From contig JBALVY010000001.1 of the NCBI GenBank assembly GCA_036960375.1, positions 1,002,272-1,066,271 on the forward strand: a stretch of 64,000 nt of DNA. The letters run 5' to 3'. The stretch comes from CAWVSB01 sp036960375 (GTDB lineage Bacteria > Pseudomonadota > Gammaproteobacteria > Pseudomonadales > CAWVSB01). The position numbers and the translations under genes were made by a program. Positions 1 through 9,517 of this stretch are shown in pieces (the first letter of the stretch is position 1; every line of letters begins with the position of its first letter). Under the pieces are notes generated by a model. The model searched no databases and was not told the DNA's origin. It saw nothing but the letters and a program-made list of their open reading frames with translations.

Positions 1-8
1 TGTAATAA

Positions 9-22
9 CATTATAACAATTG
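9..22 (-). promoter_or_regulatory. Palindromic-regulon element upstream of the GntR gene
   Basis: Read on the minus strand this is CAATTGTTATAATG, an exact 14-bp match to 1762-1775 upstream of the flavin monooxygenase. It lies about 45 bp before the GntR start codon, which fits autoregulation by that protein. It contains TATAAT, so it could simply be a minus-strand -10 box. Binding by GntR is inference. Confidence 0.4.
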
Positions 23-66
23 TTCCTGCGCGAATAGACTAGCGCACATTAAATGATGAGAAAATT

Positions 67-852
67 ATGGAATCGGTGATTGATGAGTTGTTTAGCCAGC
101 GCGACCTGGACTCGTTGCGATCGGAAGCGCCAACTCCGCTCTACTTCCAGATGTATACCCTGCTGAAGAATCGAATAATTGATGGTTCTATTCCGCACGG
201 TACTCAGATGCCCACAGAACAACAATTGGCAGCCGCCTTCAGTGTGTCGCGTATTACAGCCAAGCGAGCGATGGATGAACTGGCCGCTGAGGAGTTAGTC
301 GAGCGTCGCCGTGGTCGCGGTACTCATGTGACACATCATTATGCACCTGAGCCGGTGCAGGCTCCTTTGGTTGGTATGTTAGAGAAGTTGGCCAGTATGA
401 GCCGACAGACCAAGGTGCGAGTACTCGAAGTACAAGAGCTCACTCCTCCTGGCGATATCAGAGTCGATCTTGGTTTGGACAATGATCAGAAAGCGCATCG
501 TATTGTACGTGTGCGGTCTAATGATAAAGGCGAACCCTTTGCCTATTACATCAGTTGGACTGCCGGCATAAGCAAGGGTTATACAATACGTGACCTGGAG
601 TCTCGAGTGCGCCTGGATATCATGAAAGACAACGGTATCAAGGTAGCCATGGTTGAGCAGATACTGGGAGCGGCGCCTGCTTTAGAGTTTTTTGCAGAGT
701 TAATTGAAGTCAAGGTGGGTGACCCGGTATTAACACTGAAGCGTAGCTCGCATACTGTTGATGGAGCCATCGTTGATATTCTCTACGCCTATTACAACCC
801 CAAGCGTTTTCATTACCGCATGGAAATGGCGGTAGAGGATTACCGGGCTTGA
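67..852 (+). CDS. GntR family regulator, HutC/UTRA type
   Basis: DNA-binding transcription factor of 261 residues. The N-terminal winged helix-turn-helix spans about residues 23-89 (LYFQMYTLLKNRI, then TEQQLAAAFSVSRITAKRAM and the wing RRRGRGTHV). A UTRA ligand-binding domain follows to the end (about 110-250), so it belongs to the HutC/FarR subfamily, which senses small metabolites in the cytoplasm and is usually a repressor. The gene overlaps the VOC gene by 4 bp (TTGA), so the two are probably co-translated. A TATAATG-type element shared with several catabolic promoters in the window sits just upstream, making this a candidate local regulator. The effector cannot be told from sequence. Confidence 0.93.
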   Translation: MESVIDELFSQRDLDSLRSEAPTPLYFQMYTLLKNRIIDGSIPHGTQMPTEQQLAAAFSVSRITAKRAMDELAAEELVERRRGRGTHVTHHYAPEPVQAPLVGMLEKLASMSRQTKVRVLEVQELTPPGDIRVDLGLDNDQKAHRIVRVRSNDKGEPFAYYISWTAGISKGYTIRDLESRVRLDIMKDNGIKVAMVEQILGAAPALEFFAELIEVKVGDPVLTLKRSSHTVDGAIVDILYAYYNPKRFHYRMEMAVEDYRA

Positions 853-1739
853 GTGATATAGCAATGGGCCCCGCGCTGACGGGTACTTTAGTCTGTCGCG
901 ATATCGCTTTACTTGAGTCGTGTTATGTCGACTATCTCTACATGCAGGTTGTCGAGCGCAGTGTCATTAGTCATGAGCAGGCCAGTTTGTGGGCTGCGCC
1001 AGCTTTGGCAGGTAATGCACAAATAGTATTGGCCTCTTCCTCTGGGGTGCCCTGGATTCGCGCAATAGAAGATCCAGCGGCGGCAATACCCCGGCCCTTT
1101 CTCGAACAGGGCTGGATGACCCTCGAAGTAGTAGTGAAGCATGTTGATGCACTGGCTGTTGAGTTAGAAAGCTCACCCTTCGAGATTTTTCGACCACCCG
1201 CTGATCTTGACGTCAGCCCGATGATCCGCGCTATGCAGGTGATTGGCCCGGCAGGCGAGGTTTTGTATCTCACCGAGGTGAAAGGTGATGTGCCGCCTTT
1301 TGATATCCCGCAGGCCTCGTGTGAAGTGGATAGACTGTTTATTCCGGTTATGTGCTGCCAGGATCGCGACGCCTCGATAGATTTTTATACTGGATTCTCC
1401 GGTGTGAGCAAATTTGTATTTGATACCAAAATAACATCCGTCAATGCCGCCTATGGCTATGAGCTTGATCGTCGTCACCCGGTGGCGACCATGCAATTGG
1501 CGGGGCAGTCTATGATCGAAATTGATCAAATAGAGGCCTGCAGCTCTAGACCCTGCGCGAATGGCGGCCTGCCAGCAGGTATTGCGATGATAAGCTACGA
1601 AGTCGATAGTCTGGACGATTTGTCCCTCGAGTGGTTGTCCCAGCCGCAGGTTTTACAGCTTTCCCCCTATGCCGGGCGCCGTGCAGCAGCCTGCGTGGGT
1701 GCCGGTGGTGAACTGCTCGAATTAATCGAACGTCACTGA
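849..1739 (+). CDS. VOC (glyoxalase/dioxygenase fold) family protein
   Basis: A 296-residue protein with two betaalphabetabetabeta-type VOC modules, about residues 10-135 and 155-290. The first has TLEVVVKHVDALAVELESS followed by GPAGEVLYLTEV. The second has FIPVMCCQDRDASIDFYTGF and ends GAGGELLELIERH. VOC enzymes include glyoxalases, extradiol dioxygenases and isomerases, usually with a metal bound by His/Glu. The metal ligands are not obvious here, so the activity is open. The TTG start overlaps the GntR stop (translational coupling); an ATG at 864 is the alternative. The overlap suggests that the protein acts on, or senses, the same compound as the GntR regulator. Confidence 0.75.
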   Translation: MSDIAMGPALTGTLVCRDIALLESCYVDYLYMQVVERSVISHEQASLWAAPALAGNAQIVLASSSGVPWIRAIEDPAAAIPRPFLEQGWMTLEVVVKHVDALAVELESSPFEIFRPPADLDVSPMIRAMQVIGPAGEVLYLTEVKGDVPPFDIPQASCEVDRLFIPVMCCQDRDASIDFYTGFSGVSKFVFDTKITSVNAAYGYELDRRHPVATMQLAGQSMIEIDQIEACSSRPCANGGLPAGIAMISYEVDSLDDLSLEWLSQPQVLQLSPYAGRRAAACVGAGGELLELIERH

Positions 1740-1768
1740 ATCACCAATTTCGCTCTTCACTCAATTGT

Positions 1769-1785
1769 TATAATGATATATCATA
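1769..1785. promoter_or_regulatory. 17-bp repeated palindromic element before the flavin monooxygenase
   Basis: TATAATGATATATCATA occurs here and identically at 15443-15459. Its core ATGATATATCAT (1773-1784) is a perfect 12-bp palindrome. It lies about 100 bp before the 1887 start. The left part (TATAAT) may be a -10 box overlapped by an operator; no good -35 is seen. The cognate regulator is unknown. The GntR protein encoded at 67 is the nearest candidate. Confidence 0.55.
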
Positions 1786-1886
1786 CAGCCTAATTGATTC
1801 CTTCTTTGATTGGCGTCAAAACAGTGGCCGTTACGCTATGCCATGCTGAATGCCATATCCAACCCTATAACAATCAGGTGATTTAG

Positions 1887-3101
1887 ATGAAACTCGAACA
1901 CCCCATCGTCATTGCAGGCTCTGGCCCCGCCGGCTCAGTGCTTGCGCTATATCTTGCTCAGCGCGATATTCCCGTTGTTGTTTTAGAGCGGGAAGACTCC
2001 ATTCCTATTGATCTACGGGCCTCCACCTTTCATCCGCCTTCGCTGGAAATGATTGCTGAATTAGGTGATGGCCTAATTGAAGAAATGTTCGCCATGGGTT
2101 TGTCAGTTAATACCTATCAGTATCGTGATCGTCGTACCGATGAGGTGGCGATTTTCAATATGGATTTAATCGCTGATGAAACCGATTATCCGTTTAGGCT
2201 CCAGCTTGAGCAATATGAGCTGACCTTGTTGATTGAAGAGCGCTTGAAAAAATATTCCTGTGCCCAGCAGTTGTTTGGCTGTGAAGTACTCGATTTCGAT
2301 ATGCACGATGACTGCGTTGATGTGAATTATATCGTTGGCGGCGAGAGTAAAACTCTGCGCGGTGCATTTCTAATCGGGGCCGAGGGTGCCCGTAGTAACG
2401 TACGTAAAGCTGCAGGTATCGACTATATGGGTTTTACTTACGACGAGAAGTTCTTGGTCGTCAGTACAGCTTTCCCGTTTGAGACAGTTTTCAATAATCT
2501 GTCCTATGTTAATTATGTATCTGACCCTGATGAGTGGTGCGTCATTTTACGCACTGATAAAATCTGGCGTGTACTTTTTCCCACCACACCTGAAAATGAA
2601 GACGACGAAGAGTTGTTATTGTCTGATGAGTTTATCCAGAAACGGCTTCAGCATTTGTACGATAAAGGCAGTGACTACGAAATAGGGCATCGCACCTTAT
2701 ATGCGGTCAATCAGCGAGTGGCCGAGACCTACTTTAAGGGGCGCGTAGCCCTGGTTGGAGACGCATGTCATATTAACAATCCCTTGGGTGGTATGGGGAT
2801 GAATGGTGGTCTGCATGACGCCTTTAATCTTGCAGAAAAGTTGGTCGATATTGTTGAAAATGATGCCGATTATGATGAGTGTTTTGCACTTTACGATCGT
2901 CAGCGCAAAGACCTCGCTGTGCGTTTTGTGCAGGAGCATACAATAGCCAACAAGAAGTTGATGGAAGCAACTGATACGGCGACTCAGGATGCCAGGCAGA
3001 AAATGTTAATGGAGACGGCGGCTGACCCTGTTAAAGCCAAGGATTTCTTAATGGAGCGTGCAATGATTAATTGTGTGCGTGATAGTCTCGCAGTTAAATA
3101 G
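1887..3101 (+). CDS. FAD-dependent class A monooxygenase
   Basis: A 404-residue cytoplasmic flavin hydroxylase of the PheA/UbiH/TetX type. It would use NAD(P)H and O2 to hydroxylate an aromatic or related substrate. Visible motifs are the Rossmann GSGPAG (residues 11-16) with VVVLERE at the end of beta-2, a DG-like motif GAEGARSNVRKAAG (about 165-178), and the GD motif ALVGDACHINNPLGGMGMNGG near residue 290. Length fits the family. The last 60 residues are helical. It is followed after 25 nt by two MFS carriers, suggesting an uptake-and-oxidation operon. The palindromic element at 1769 lies in its leader. The substrate is unknown. Confidence 0.9.
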   Translation: MKLEHPIVIAGSGPAGSVLALYLAQRDIPVVVLEREDSIPIDLRASTFHPPSLEMIAELGDGLIEEMFAMGLSVNTYQYRDRRTDEVAIFNMDLIADETDYPFRLQLEQYELTLLIEERLKKYSCAQQLFGCEVLDFDMHDDCVDVNYIVGGESKTLRGAFLIGAEGARSNVRKAAGIDYMGFTYDEKFLVVSTAFPFETVFNNLSYVNYVSDPDEWCVILRTDKIWRVLFPTTPENEDDEELLLSDEFIQKRLQHLYDKGSDYEIGHRTLYAVNQRVAETYFKGRVALVGDACHINNPLGGMGMNGGLHDAFNLAEKLVDIVENDADYDECFALYDRQRKDLAVRFVQEHTIANKKLMEATDTATQDARQKMLMETAADPVKAKDFLMERAMINCVRDSLAVK

Positions 3102-3126
3102 ATGTGTTGTGGCGTCGTTAGCGTAG

Positions 3127-4314
3127 ATGGTCAATTTGAATAAAACCCCTATTTTAATTGGCGTTTTCCTGACGACCTCTCTGGCAATGGTCGGCGTGCA
3201 AAATTTGGTGCCGGCCCTGCCAGCGATAGCCAAAGCCTTGCAGCTTGAAAAAGGTGATATTGCTTATCTCATTACGGCTTTTACTCTGGGCAACGTATTA
3301 GTCGCTCCGTTCCTTGCTATTCTGGTTGATAGAATTGGACGACGTAAAGTGCTATTGCCTTCTCTCTGTGTATTCGGGGTGGCGGGTACCTTCTGTGGCC
3401 TGGTGGATTCAGCCGACTGGGTATTATTTTTTCGTTTTCTACAGGGTATGGGTTCGGCGGCGCTGGGTGCAATCAGCGTGACTATTTTGACGGATCTGTA
3501 TAGCGGCCCCGATCGCATTCGTTGGTTTGGCTATAACATGTCCATTACCAGTTTGGGCATGGTTATATTTCCGTTGGCCGGTGGATTTTTAGTGCAGTAT
3601 AGCTGGCGCTATCCCTTCTTTTTGGCTGCCGCGGCCTTGCCCGTCGCGCTTTATAATTATATCTATTTGCGTTATCCCGAGCCCTTGGGCCAGCTTAATG
3701 TTAAACAGTATCTGCAAAACTTTTCTCGCTCATTACACGACCCGCGTATTCTTCGTTTGGCTGTATTGAATTTATCCGTATTTATTTTGTTCGGCGGAGT
3801 CATAGTCACTTTTTTCGCCCTGCTGATAGAAGATGGTTTTCCCGCTGACATCACACTGGGTAGCCTGACGATAGATTCACAGTTGTTCTCGGGCTTGGCT
3901 ATCGCCTTGTTCGCGTTGATGGTAGGTGTGGCTTCCGCTCGGCTGGGAGCAATACATACGCGGTTTGGTTTTAGTCGAGTTTTGGCCTTGGCGGTGCTGG
4001 GTTACGGTGTGGCATTGTTAGGCGTACAGGCCGCTAGTACGCCCGCTGGCGTATTGGCTTCAATGATGGTGCTAGGGTGTGCACATGGCATCACCGTGCC
4101 TTCTATTGTCGCTTTGCATACCAAACTTGCGCCTGAGGGAATGATCGCCGCCTATGTCACGATGAATAGTCTGGTATTTCGTATTGGTCAGACGCTTGGC
4201 CCGGTTTTGATGGCATTGGTATACAGTAGTTGGGGCCTGTTGCCGGTTTTTTGGCTTGGCGCGGCGATGGCTATACCAATGGCATTGCTGGCGGGCCTCA
4301 CTCGCTGGCGTTAA
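3127..4314 (+). CDS. MFS transporter
   Basis: A 395-residue major facilitator with about 12 hydrophobic segments. The loop 2-3 signature is DRIGRRKVLLP (near residue 70), after a first helix ending VQNLVPALPAIAKAL. A proton-coupled inner-membrane carrier of the drug/metabolite type is expected. It sits between the flavin monooxygenase and a second MFS gene that starts 16 nt later, so all three are probably one transcript. The substrate is most likely the monooxygenase substrate or product (inference). Confidence 0.88.
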   Translation: MVNLNKTPILIGVFLTTSLAMVGVQNLVPALPAIAKALQLEKGDIAYLITAFTLGNVLVAPFLAILVDRIGRRKVLLPSLCVFGVAGTFCGLVDSADWVLFFRFLQGMGSAALGAISVTILTDLYSGPDRIRWFGYNMSITSLGMVIFPLAGGFLVQYSWRYPFFLAAAALPVALYNYIYLRYPEPLGQLNVKQYLQNFSRSLHDPRILRLAVLNLSVFILFGGVIVTFFALLIEDGFPADITLGSLTIDSQLFSGLAIALFALMVGVASARLGAIHTRFGFSRVLALAVLGYGVALLGVQAASTPAGVLASMMVLGCAHGITVPSIVALHTKLAPEGMIAAYVTMNSLVFRIGQTLGPVLMALVYSSWGLLPVFWLGAAMAIPMALLAGLTRWR

Positions 4315-4330
4315 ATTCTAAGGGGTCGTT

Positions 4331-5527
4331 GTGGCAATTCTTTTTCTGGTGGCCTTTCTCGATATTGTAGGCTTCAGTATCATTATTCCCATCTTTGTTT
4401 ATTACGCGATGGCACTGGGTGCCAGCGCGCAATTGGCTACCATGTTTTTGGCCCTCTACCCTCTGGCCATGCTGTTGGCGACACCCATATTGGGTAAATT
4501 ATCTGACCAGTATGGGCGTAAACCGGTATTGCTGGTTTGTCTGTTTGGCGCAATCGGTGGATATATGATGCTGGGTTTAGCTGGCAGCCTATGGACCATT
4601 GCCGTGGCGCGCATTATACAAGGCGCACTGGCCGGTAATATCTCGGTGGTACAAGCCTGCGTGACGGACATAACCACTGAAGAAAATCGTACCCAGGGCA
4701 TGGGTATGATTGGTGCGGCCATCGGCTTGGGTTTTGTTATGGGGCCGGCCATCGGTAGTTATCTCGGCGGTGATAATTTTGCTGAGGCCAATTTGTTGCT
4801 ACCGGCAATTGTGTCTGCAGTGGTCGGTTTGATGGCTTTTCTATTGGTTTTGTTTTTTGTGCCAGAGACTCATAGCAAGGCGACCAGAGCGGATCATGCG
4901 GCTTTGCCAAAGCTGAGTTTTTTCGCAGCAATTGGCGAGATGATGAGGCGGCCTCTATTGCTGCCTCTTATCGTTTGTGGTCTGTTGTTTAATGTTGCCG
5001 CCGGGCTAGTAGAAGCGATTTTCCCTATCTGGATTATGGAGCGCGGTATCATCAGCGGCCCGCGCGGCATGATGGTGATTTTTCTATGTGCCGGGCTCAC
5101 TCTAGCCGTGGTTCAAGGCAAGTTAGTCGGTGTGTTAGCGAAACGTTGGCGAGATCAGACTCTGGTTATCATCGGTTGCGTTTTATATGCGCTGGGTCTG
5201 CTGTTAGTCGTCTGGGCTGCAAGTATGGCCAGTCATGTGGGTGTGATAGCCGCAATGTCGGTTCAGGCGGGCGCGATGGGTTTTATTATTACGCCACTGC
5301 AGACCATGGTGTCGCGGCGCGCGGGTCCCGCCGAGCGGGGGATGGTGCTAGGAGTCTTTTCTTCCATCGGTACCTTTGGGCGGGTTATTGCTCCAATGGT
5401 AACCGGCATAATTTATGCGTCATGGCATTTTGACGCGCCGTATTTTGTCTCTGTCGGTGTCGTTGCTATCTTGATCCTGGTGATTATTGCATGGCAGCGT
5501 CGTGTCGATGCCAGCCTGGCTACTTAG
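4331..5527 (+). CDS. MFS transporter, second copy
   Basis: A 398-residue, 12-helix MFS protein. Motif A is GKLSDQYGRKPVLLV (near residue 58), and GFVMGPAIGSYLGG is a motif C-like segment of antiporter members (about residue 135). The start is GTG at 4331, preceded by AAGGGG. It is not a close copy of the preceding MFS protein. The 3' end overlaps the convergent Lrp gene by 4 bp (5524-5527). It is probably an exporter of the TetA/Bcr class, working beside the monooxygenase at 1887. Confidence 0.87.
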   Translation: MAILFLVAFLDIVGFSIIIPIFVYYAMALGASAQLATMFLALYPLAMLLATPILGKLSDQYGRKPVLLVCLFGAIGGYMMLGLAGSLWTIAVARIIQGALAGNISVVQACVTDITTEENRTQGMGMIGAAIGLGFVMGPAIGSYLGGDNFAEANLLLPAIVSAVVGLMAFLLVLFFVPETHSKATRADHAALPKLSFFAAIGEMMRRPLLLPLIVCGLLFNVAAGLVEAIFPIWIMERGIISGPRGMMVIFLCAGLTLAVVQGKLVGVLAKRWRDQTLVIIGCVLYALGLLLVVWAASMASHVGVIAAMSVQAGAMGFIITPLQTMVSRRAGPAERGMVLGVFSSIGTFGRVIAPMVTGIIYASWHFDAPYFVSVGVVAILILVIIAWQRRVDASLAT

Positions 5528-6000
5528 TCTTCTGTTAGTGGTAGCTCGGTTCTATAGAGCAGCTGCTTGAGCGCAAAACTGGATTGGATATTAGCAACAC
5601 CTGCTACGCGGGTCAGCTGATCTGCAAGGAATCTTTCGTAGGCTTCGAGGCTGGGTACGACTATTCTCAGTAAATAATCGTAACTGCCTGTCATGAGGTA
5701 GCACTCCATAACCTCGGGGTATTTGCTTAACTGATTTTCAAAAGTGGCCAGGGCTTTTCTATCCTGTCTTTGCAGGGTCACATTCACGAATATGCTAATG
5801 GGCAGCCCTACGCTGGGTGCATCGACTATCGCTACGTAACGTTTGATGACCCCTTTGTTCTCCAGTAGTCGTACCCGGCGTAAGCAGGGTGACGGCGAGA
5901 TTCCCACTTTTTCTGCCAGCTCGGCGTTGGTCATTCTTGCTTCGTTTTGCAGCTGATGCAGTATTTTGTAGTCAGTATTGTCTAGTGTCATTTTTGGCAT
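5524..6000 (-). CDS. Lrp/AsnC family regulator (MdeR-like position)
   Basis: A 158-residue regulator. An N-terminal HTH covers LDNTDYKILHQLQNEARMTNAELAEKVGISPSPCLRRVRLLE (about residues 5-45). The C-terminal RAM/ACT-like domain contains VMECYLMTGSYDYLLRIVV, which binds amino acids and mediates octamer assembly. The ATG at 6000 is preceded by GGGGCAG at good distance; another ATG lies at 6012. It is divergent from the AceE-like gene. In Pseudomonas the Lrp-type MdeR is similarly adjacent to mdeB, an AceE-like 2-oxobutyrate dehydrogenase, so control of that gene by an amino acid is likely. No methionine gamma-lyase gene is present here. Confidence 0.9.
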   Translation of the reverse strand: MPKMTLDNTDYKILHQLQNEARMTNAELAEKVGISPSPCLRRVRLLENKGVIKRYVAIVDAPSVGLPISIFVNVTLQRQDRKALATFENQLSKYPEVMECYLMTGSYDYLLRIVVPSLEAYERFLADQLTRVAGVANIQSSFALKQLLYRTELPLTED

Positions 6001-6141
6001 ATTCTGCCCCAATATAGTCGATTTTAATGAAATCCTGCCAAAATAGTAAATTAATAAGCTATAAGCCGTCTATATCATATCCTGTTTTCTTGTTTTTTGG
6101 CATTCTCCCGCCTTTGATTGACTAAAAGCAGGAAAACCTCA

Positions 6142-8811
6142 GTGGTCAGTGACATAAATACCGCATTAATGGATGAACTCATTCTTGATAAACAAGAGTG
6201 GCAGCAGGCGATGGATTCGATTTATCGTGAGTATGGCGAGGCCGGGGTGCTGGAGATTTTACGTGACCTGCAAAATCATGTGCTGGCATCGGGTATACCG
6301 CTCAATGAAGCGACCCTGAATACGCCCTATATCAATACCATACTGCCTGCTGATCAGCCAGCCTATCCCGGCGATATTGACATGGAAAAGCGGCTTGAAA
6401 ATCTGGTGCGCTGGAATGCAATGGCGATGATCTTGCAAGGTGGAGATTCAGGCACCGGTGTTGGAGGACACATAGCCACTTATGCCTCCGCTGCAACCAT
6501 GATGGAGGTGGGTTTTAATCATTGTTTTCGCGCCCGTGACGAAAATTATGGTGGTGATATGGTTATTGCGCAACCACATGCCGCGCCCGGAATTTATGCC
6601 AGAGCCTACCTCGAAGGACGTATTAATAGCGAGCAGATGAAAAACTTCCGTCGTCAGTTACAGCCCGGAGGCGGTCTCAGTTCTTATCCTCATCCACGTT
6701 TAATGCCGGATTTCTGGGAGATACCCTGCGCCTCAATGGGTTTGTCTACGCCATCAGCCATTTATCAGGCACGCTTTGCCAAGTATCTGGAAAATCGCGG
6801 TTTAAAACCCAAAAACGGCGGAAAAATATGGTGTTTTATTGGTGACGGCGAGGCAGATGAACCTGAAGTTTTGGGAACCATCAATATTGCCTCGCGAGAG
6901 AATCTCGATAATCTGATATTGGTAGTGAATTGTAATTTGCAGCGGCTGGACGGACCCGTGCGTGGCAATGGAAAAATTATCCAGGAGCTCGAGCGCAGTT
7001 TTCGTGGGGCTGATTGGAATGTTATCAAAGTGATTTGGGGTTCTGGTTGGGATGGTTTGTTAGCACAGGATGACAAAGGCATATTGCGTAAACGAATGGA
7101 GGAGGCCCTGGACGGAGATTATCAATACTATTCCGTCTCAGAGGGGGACATTCAGCGCGAGCATTGGGTCGAGGGCAATCCCGAGTTAGAACGCATGATG
7201 AACTCCCTGACCGACGGCGAAATTCGTCAGATCAAACGCGGTGGACAGGATCCCAAAAAAGTCTATGCAGCTTTTCAGCAGGCTATGGCAAGCAAAGGCA
7301 AGCCGACCGTTGTGCTGGTGAAAACGGTGAAAGGTGACGGCATGGGCTCCTCTGCCCAAGGGCGCAATACGGCACACCAGAAGAAAGATCTTAATGAGGC
7401 AGAGCGTGTTCAGTGTGGCAAGAATTACGGCGTGCCACTGTCAGAACAGGAGATGGCGCAAGCGCAACTTTACCTGCCTGCGGAGGAGACAGCCGAGCAA
7501 CAATATTTACGCACACATCGTCAGACACTTGGCGGCAGTCTACCTGCCAGAAAAATCCAATGCCCAATCATTAGTCCGCCACCTATGGAGGCGTTTAAGG
7601 CCTTGCTGGAAGGGAGTGGTGAACGGTCTATTTCATCGACTACGGCGGTAGTGCGAATGATGCGCACGCTGTTGAAAGACAAAGACATAGGGAAATATAT
7701 CGTTCCTATCGTGCCGGACGAGGCGCGTACTTTTGGTATGGACGGTCTGTTTGGCGTAGCCGGAATCTACTCTCCAGCAGGTCAGCAGTATACGCCGGTA
7801 GATGCAGGTTCTGCTTTGCCTTACAGGGAAGCGATAGATGGCCAAATTTTGCAGGAGGGCATTTGCGAGACCGGCGCGATGGCTTCCTTCATGGCAGCGG
7901 GTACTGCCTATGCAGTACATGGCTTGCCAATGATTCCTTTCTATATTTTTTATTCCATGTTCGGTTTTCAGCGTGTCGGCGATATGGTCTGGGCCTGCGG
8001 CGATATGATGTGTCGGGGATTTTTACTCGGTGGCACGGCAGGGCGTACTACCCTTAATGGCGAAGGCCTGCAGCATCAGGACGGCCATTCTCATGTAATA
8101 GCAAATACCTACCCAAACATGAAAAGCTACGACCCCGCATTTGCTTACGAGATAGTGGTTATTATTCGCGACGGCATTCGGCGTATGTATGAACAGGGCG
8201 AAAATCTGTTCTATTACATTACCGTGTATAACGAAAACCACCCTATGCCAGCCATGCCCGAGGGGATTGAAGATGATATTCTGTCGGGTCTATATTGTCT
8301 TGAACGGCGCGAGGGTGATGACAGTAAACGTGTGCACTTAATGTCCAGTGGTTCAATAATGCAGCAGGCATTGCAGGCGGCCGATCAGTTAGAGCAACTG
8401 GGTTATCCGGTCAGTATCTGGAGCGTGACCAGTTTTAATGAGCTATATCGAGATGCGGTAAGCTGCGAGCGAGATGCATTGGTTACCGATGAGGAGCGCG
8501 AGCCATTTTTACTGAAAAAATTGTCTGGTGAAGATGGCGTTTTTGTCGCAGTAACCGATTACATGAAGTCCTTGCCTAATAGCATCGGGCAATGGGTGCC
8601 AGGGCGTTATCTTGCTCTGGGAACCGACGGCTACGGTTTGAGTGAATCAAGGCAAGATCTACGTGATTACTTTGAGATTAGCCCACGATATATTGTTAAA
8701 GCCTCGCTGAGAAACCTGTATCTCGATGGTCGAATTGATCAGGCCAGCTATCAGCAGCAATCCGCTGGCTTGGGGATTGACCGCGATAAGCGAGTGCCCG
8801 CTGATCTCTAG
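6142..8811 (+). CDS. Homodimeric 2-oxoacid (pyruvate-type) dehydrogenase E1, AceE/MdeB-like
   Basis: An 889-residue thiamine diphosphate enzyme that decarboxylates a 2-oxoacid and passes the acyl group to an E2 lipoyl domain. It has HIATYASAATMMEVGFNHCF in the N-terminal part and the ThDP motif GDGEADEPEVLG...NLILVVNCNLQRLDGPVRGN. The transketolase-like middle domain has GICETGAMASFMAAGTAYAV and LNGEGLQHQDGHSHV. The GTG at 6142 is chosen because AGGA lies 8 nt upstream; a TTG at 6118 lacks a ribosome site. No E2 or E3 gene is next to it, so this is probably a paralogue borrowing E2/E3 from the main complex. With the Lrp neighbour it fits MdeB, a 2-oxobutyrate dehydrogenase, but pyruvate cannot be excluded. 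Confidence 0.9.
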   Translation: MVSDINTALMDELILDKQEWQQAMDSIYREYGEAGVLEILRDLQNHVLASGIPLNEATLNTPYINTILPADQPAYPGDIDMEKRLENLVRWNAMAMILQGGDSGTGVGGHIATYASAATMMEVGFNHCFRARDENYGGDMVIAQPHAAPGIYARAYLEGRINSEQMKNFRRQLQPGGGLSSYPHPRLMPDFWEIPCASMGLSTPSAIYQARFAKYLENRGLKPKNGGKIWCFIGDGEADEPEVLGTINIASRENLDNLILVVNCNLQRLDGPVRGNGKIIQELERSFRGADWNVIKVIWGSGWDGLLAQDDKGILRKRMEEALDGDYQYYSVSEGDIQREHWVEGNPELERMMNSLTDGEIRQIKRGGQDPKKVYAAFQQAMASKGKPTVVLVKTVKGDGMGSSAQGRNTAHQKKDLNEAERVQCGKNYGVPLSEQEMAQAQLYLPAEETAEQQYLRTHRQTLGGSLPARKIQCPIISPPPMEAFKALLEGSGERSISSTTAVVRMMRTLLKDKDIGKYIVPIVPDEARTFGMDGLFGVAGIYSPAGQQYTPVDAGSALPYREAIDGQILQEGICETGAMASFMAAGTAYAVHGLPMIPFYIFYSMFGFQRVGDMVWACGDMMCRGFLLGGTAGRTTLNGEGLQHQDGHSHVIANTYPNMKSYDPAFAYEIVVIIRDGIRRMYEQGENLFYYITVYNENHPMPAMPEGIEDDILSGLYCLERREGDDSKRVHLMSSGSIMQQALQAADQLEQLGYPVSIWSVTSFNELYRDAVSCERDALVTDEEREPFLLKKLSGEDGVFVAVTDYMKSLPNSIGQWVPGRYLALGTDGYGLSESRQDLRDYFEISPRYIVKASLRNLYLDGRIDQASYQQQSAGLGIDRDKRVPADL

Positions 8812-9437
8812 TGATCAAATTTTTTGGCGACTCGGTCTATCATATCCATGACTGTTTTCCAGCCTTCTTCGGTATCCAGATCGACACCATTGAATTTAGG
8901 TGTCGTTTGGGCGCGCATCGCAAAGTAATTACTCGCAGCCTGTAGTATAAAAATAAGCGCCACCATGTCCGGGTCACCAAAGTCCGGATTTTTTGTAAAA
9001 AATGCTTCGTGTGTTTCGCCAATGCGATTGCGAATATGCGCCAGGCTTTCGGTGATGTGAGAGGGCGCTAATAATTCTTCGGTCATCAGTTGCTTGGCTA
9101 CCTTACTGTCTCTTAGGTAGCTGGCATAGTTGATATGAACCGCACTAATTTGCTCGGTAAGAGGTCTGTCAACAAAGCTATCCAGCGGTTCGCCAGCAAT
9201 TTCTTCCTGTTCGGGAATAAAGTGACTTTGTTCTACCCATGCATCTGCCAGTCCGCCCAGGCCGCCAAAATAATCGTATAGCAGACCTTTGCCTACGCCC
9301 GCCTCCTGTAAAACGGCATTGACCCCCATGTCCTGAATGCCGTCACGTAGCAACACGGTCTCAAAGGCCCTGATCATACGGGCTTGGGTCTCAAGACGCT
9401 TGGGTGTGATCTTTTTTTCTTTGGCTTTATTAGTCAT
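8808..9437 (-). CDS. TetR family regulator
   Basis: A 209-residue TetR-fold repressor. The HTH is at about residues 25-60 (GVNAVLQEAGVGKGLLYDYFGGLGGLADAWVEQ). The C-terminal helical domain would bind a ligand. The ATG at 9437 is preceded by GGAAG (ribosome site); the frame is open further upstream but that part overlaps the promoter of the divergent TonB receptor and looks non-coding. Palindromic TGAC-n6-GTCA sequence lies in the shared upstream region, so it probably controls the receptor and itself. Its 3' end overlaps the convergent E1 gene by 4 bp. Confidence 0.88.
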   Translation of the reverse strand: MTNKAKEKKITPKRLETQARMIRAFETVLLRDGIQDMGVNAVLQEAGVGKGLLYDYFGGLGGLADAWVEQSHFIPEQEEIAGEPLDSFVDRPLTEQISAVHINYASYLRDSKVAKQLMTEELLAPSHITESLAHIRNRIGETHEAFFTKNPDFGDPDMVALIFILQAASNYFAMRAQTTPKFNGVDLDTEEGWKTVMDMIDRVAKKFDH

Positions 9438-9517
9438 GTCTTCCGCAGGGCTCAGTGGCAAGCTATAGATTAACATCATAAGCGTAGCATTATTTCTGAC
9501 TAAGTGTTCAGTTTTTG

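Noticed and set aside
6071..6080. TATATCATAT upstream of the AceE-like gene as a regulon site
   Set aside because: Nine matching bases of an AT-rich word is not enough; the TATAATG half is missing.
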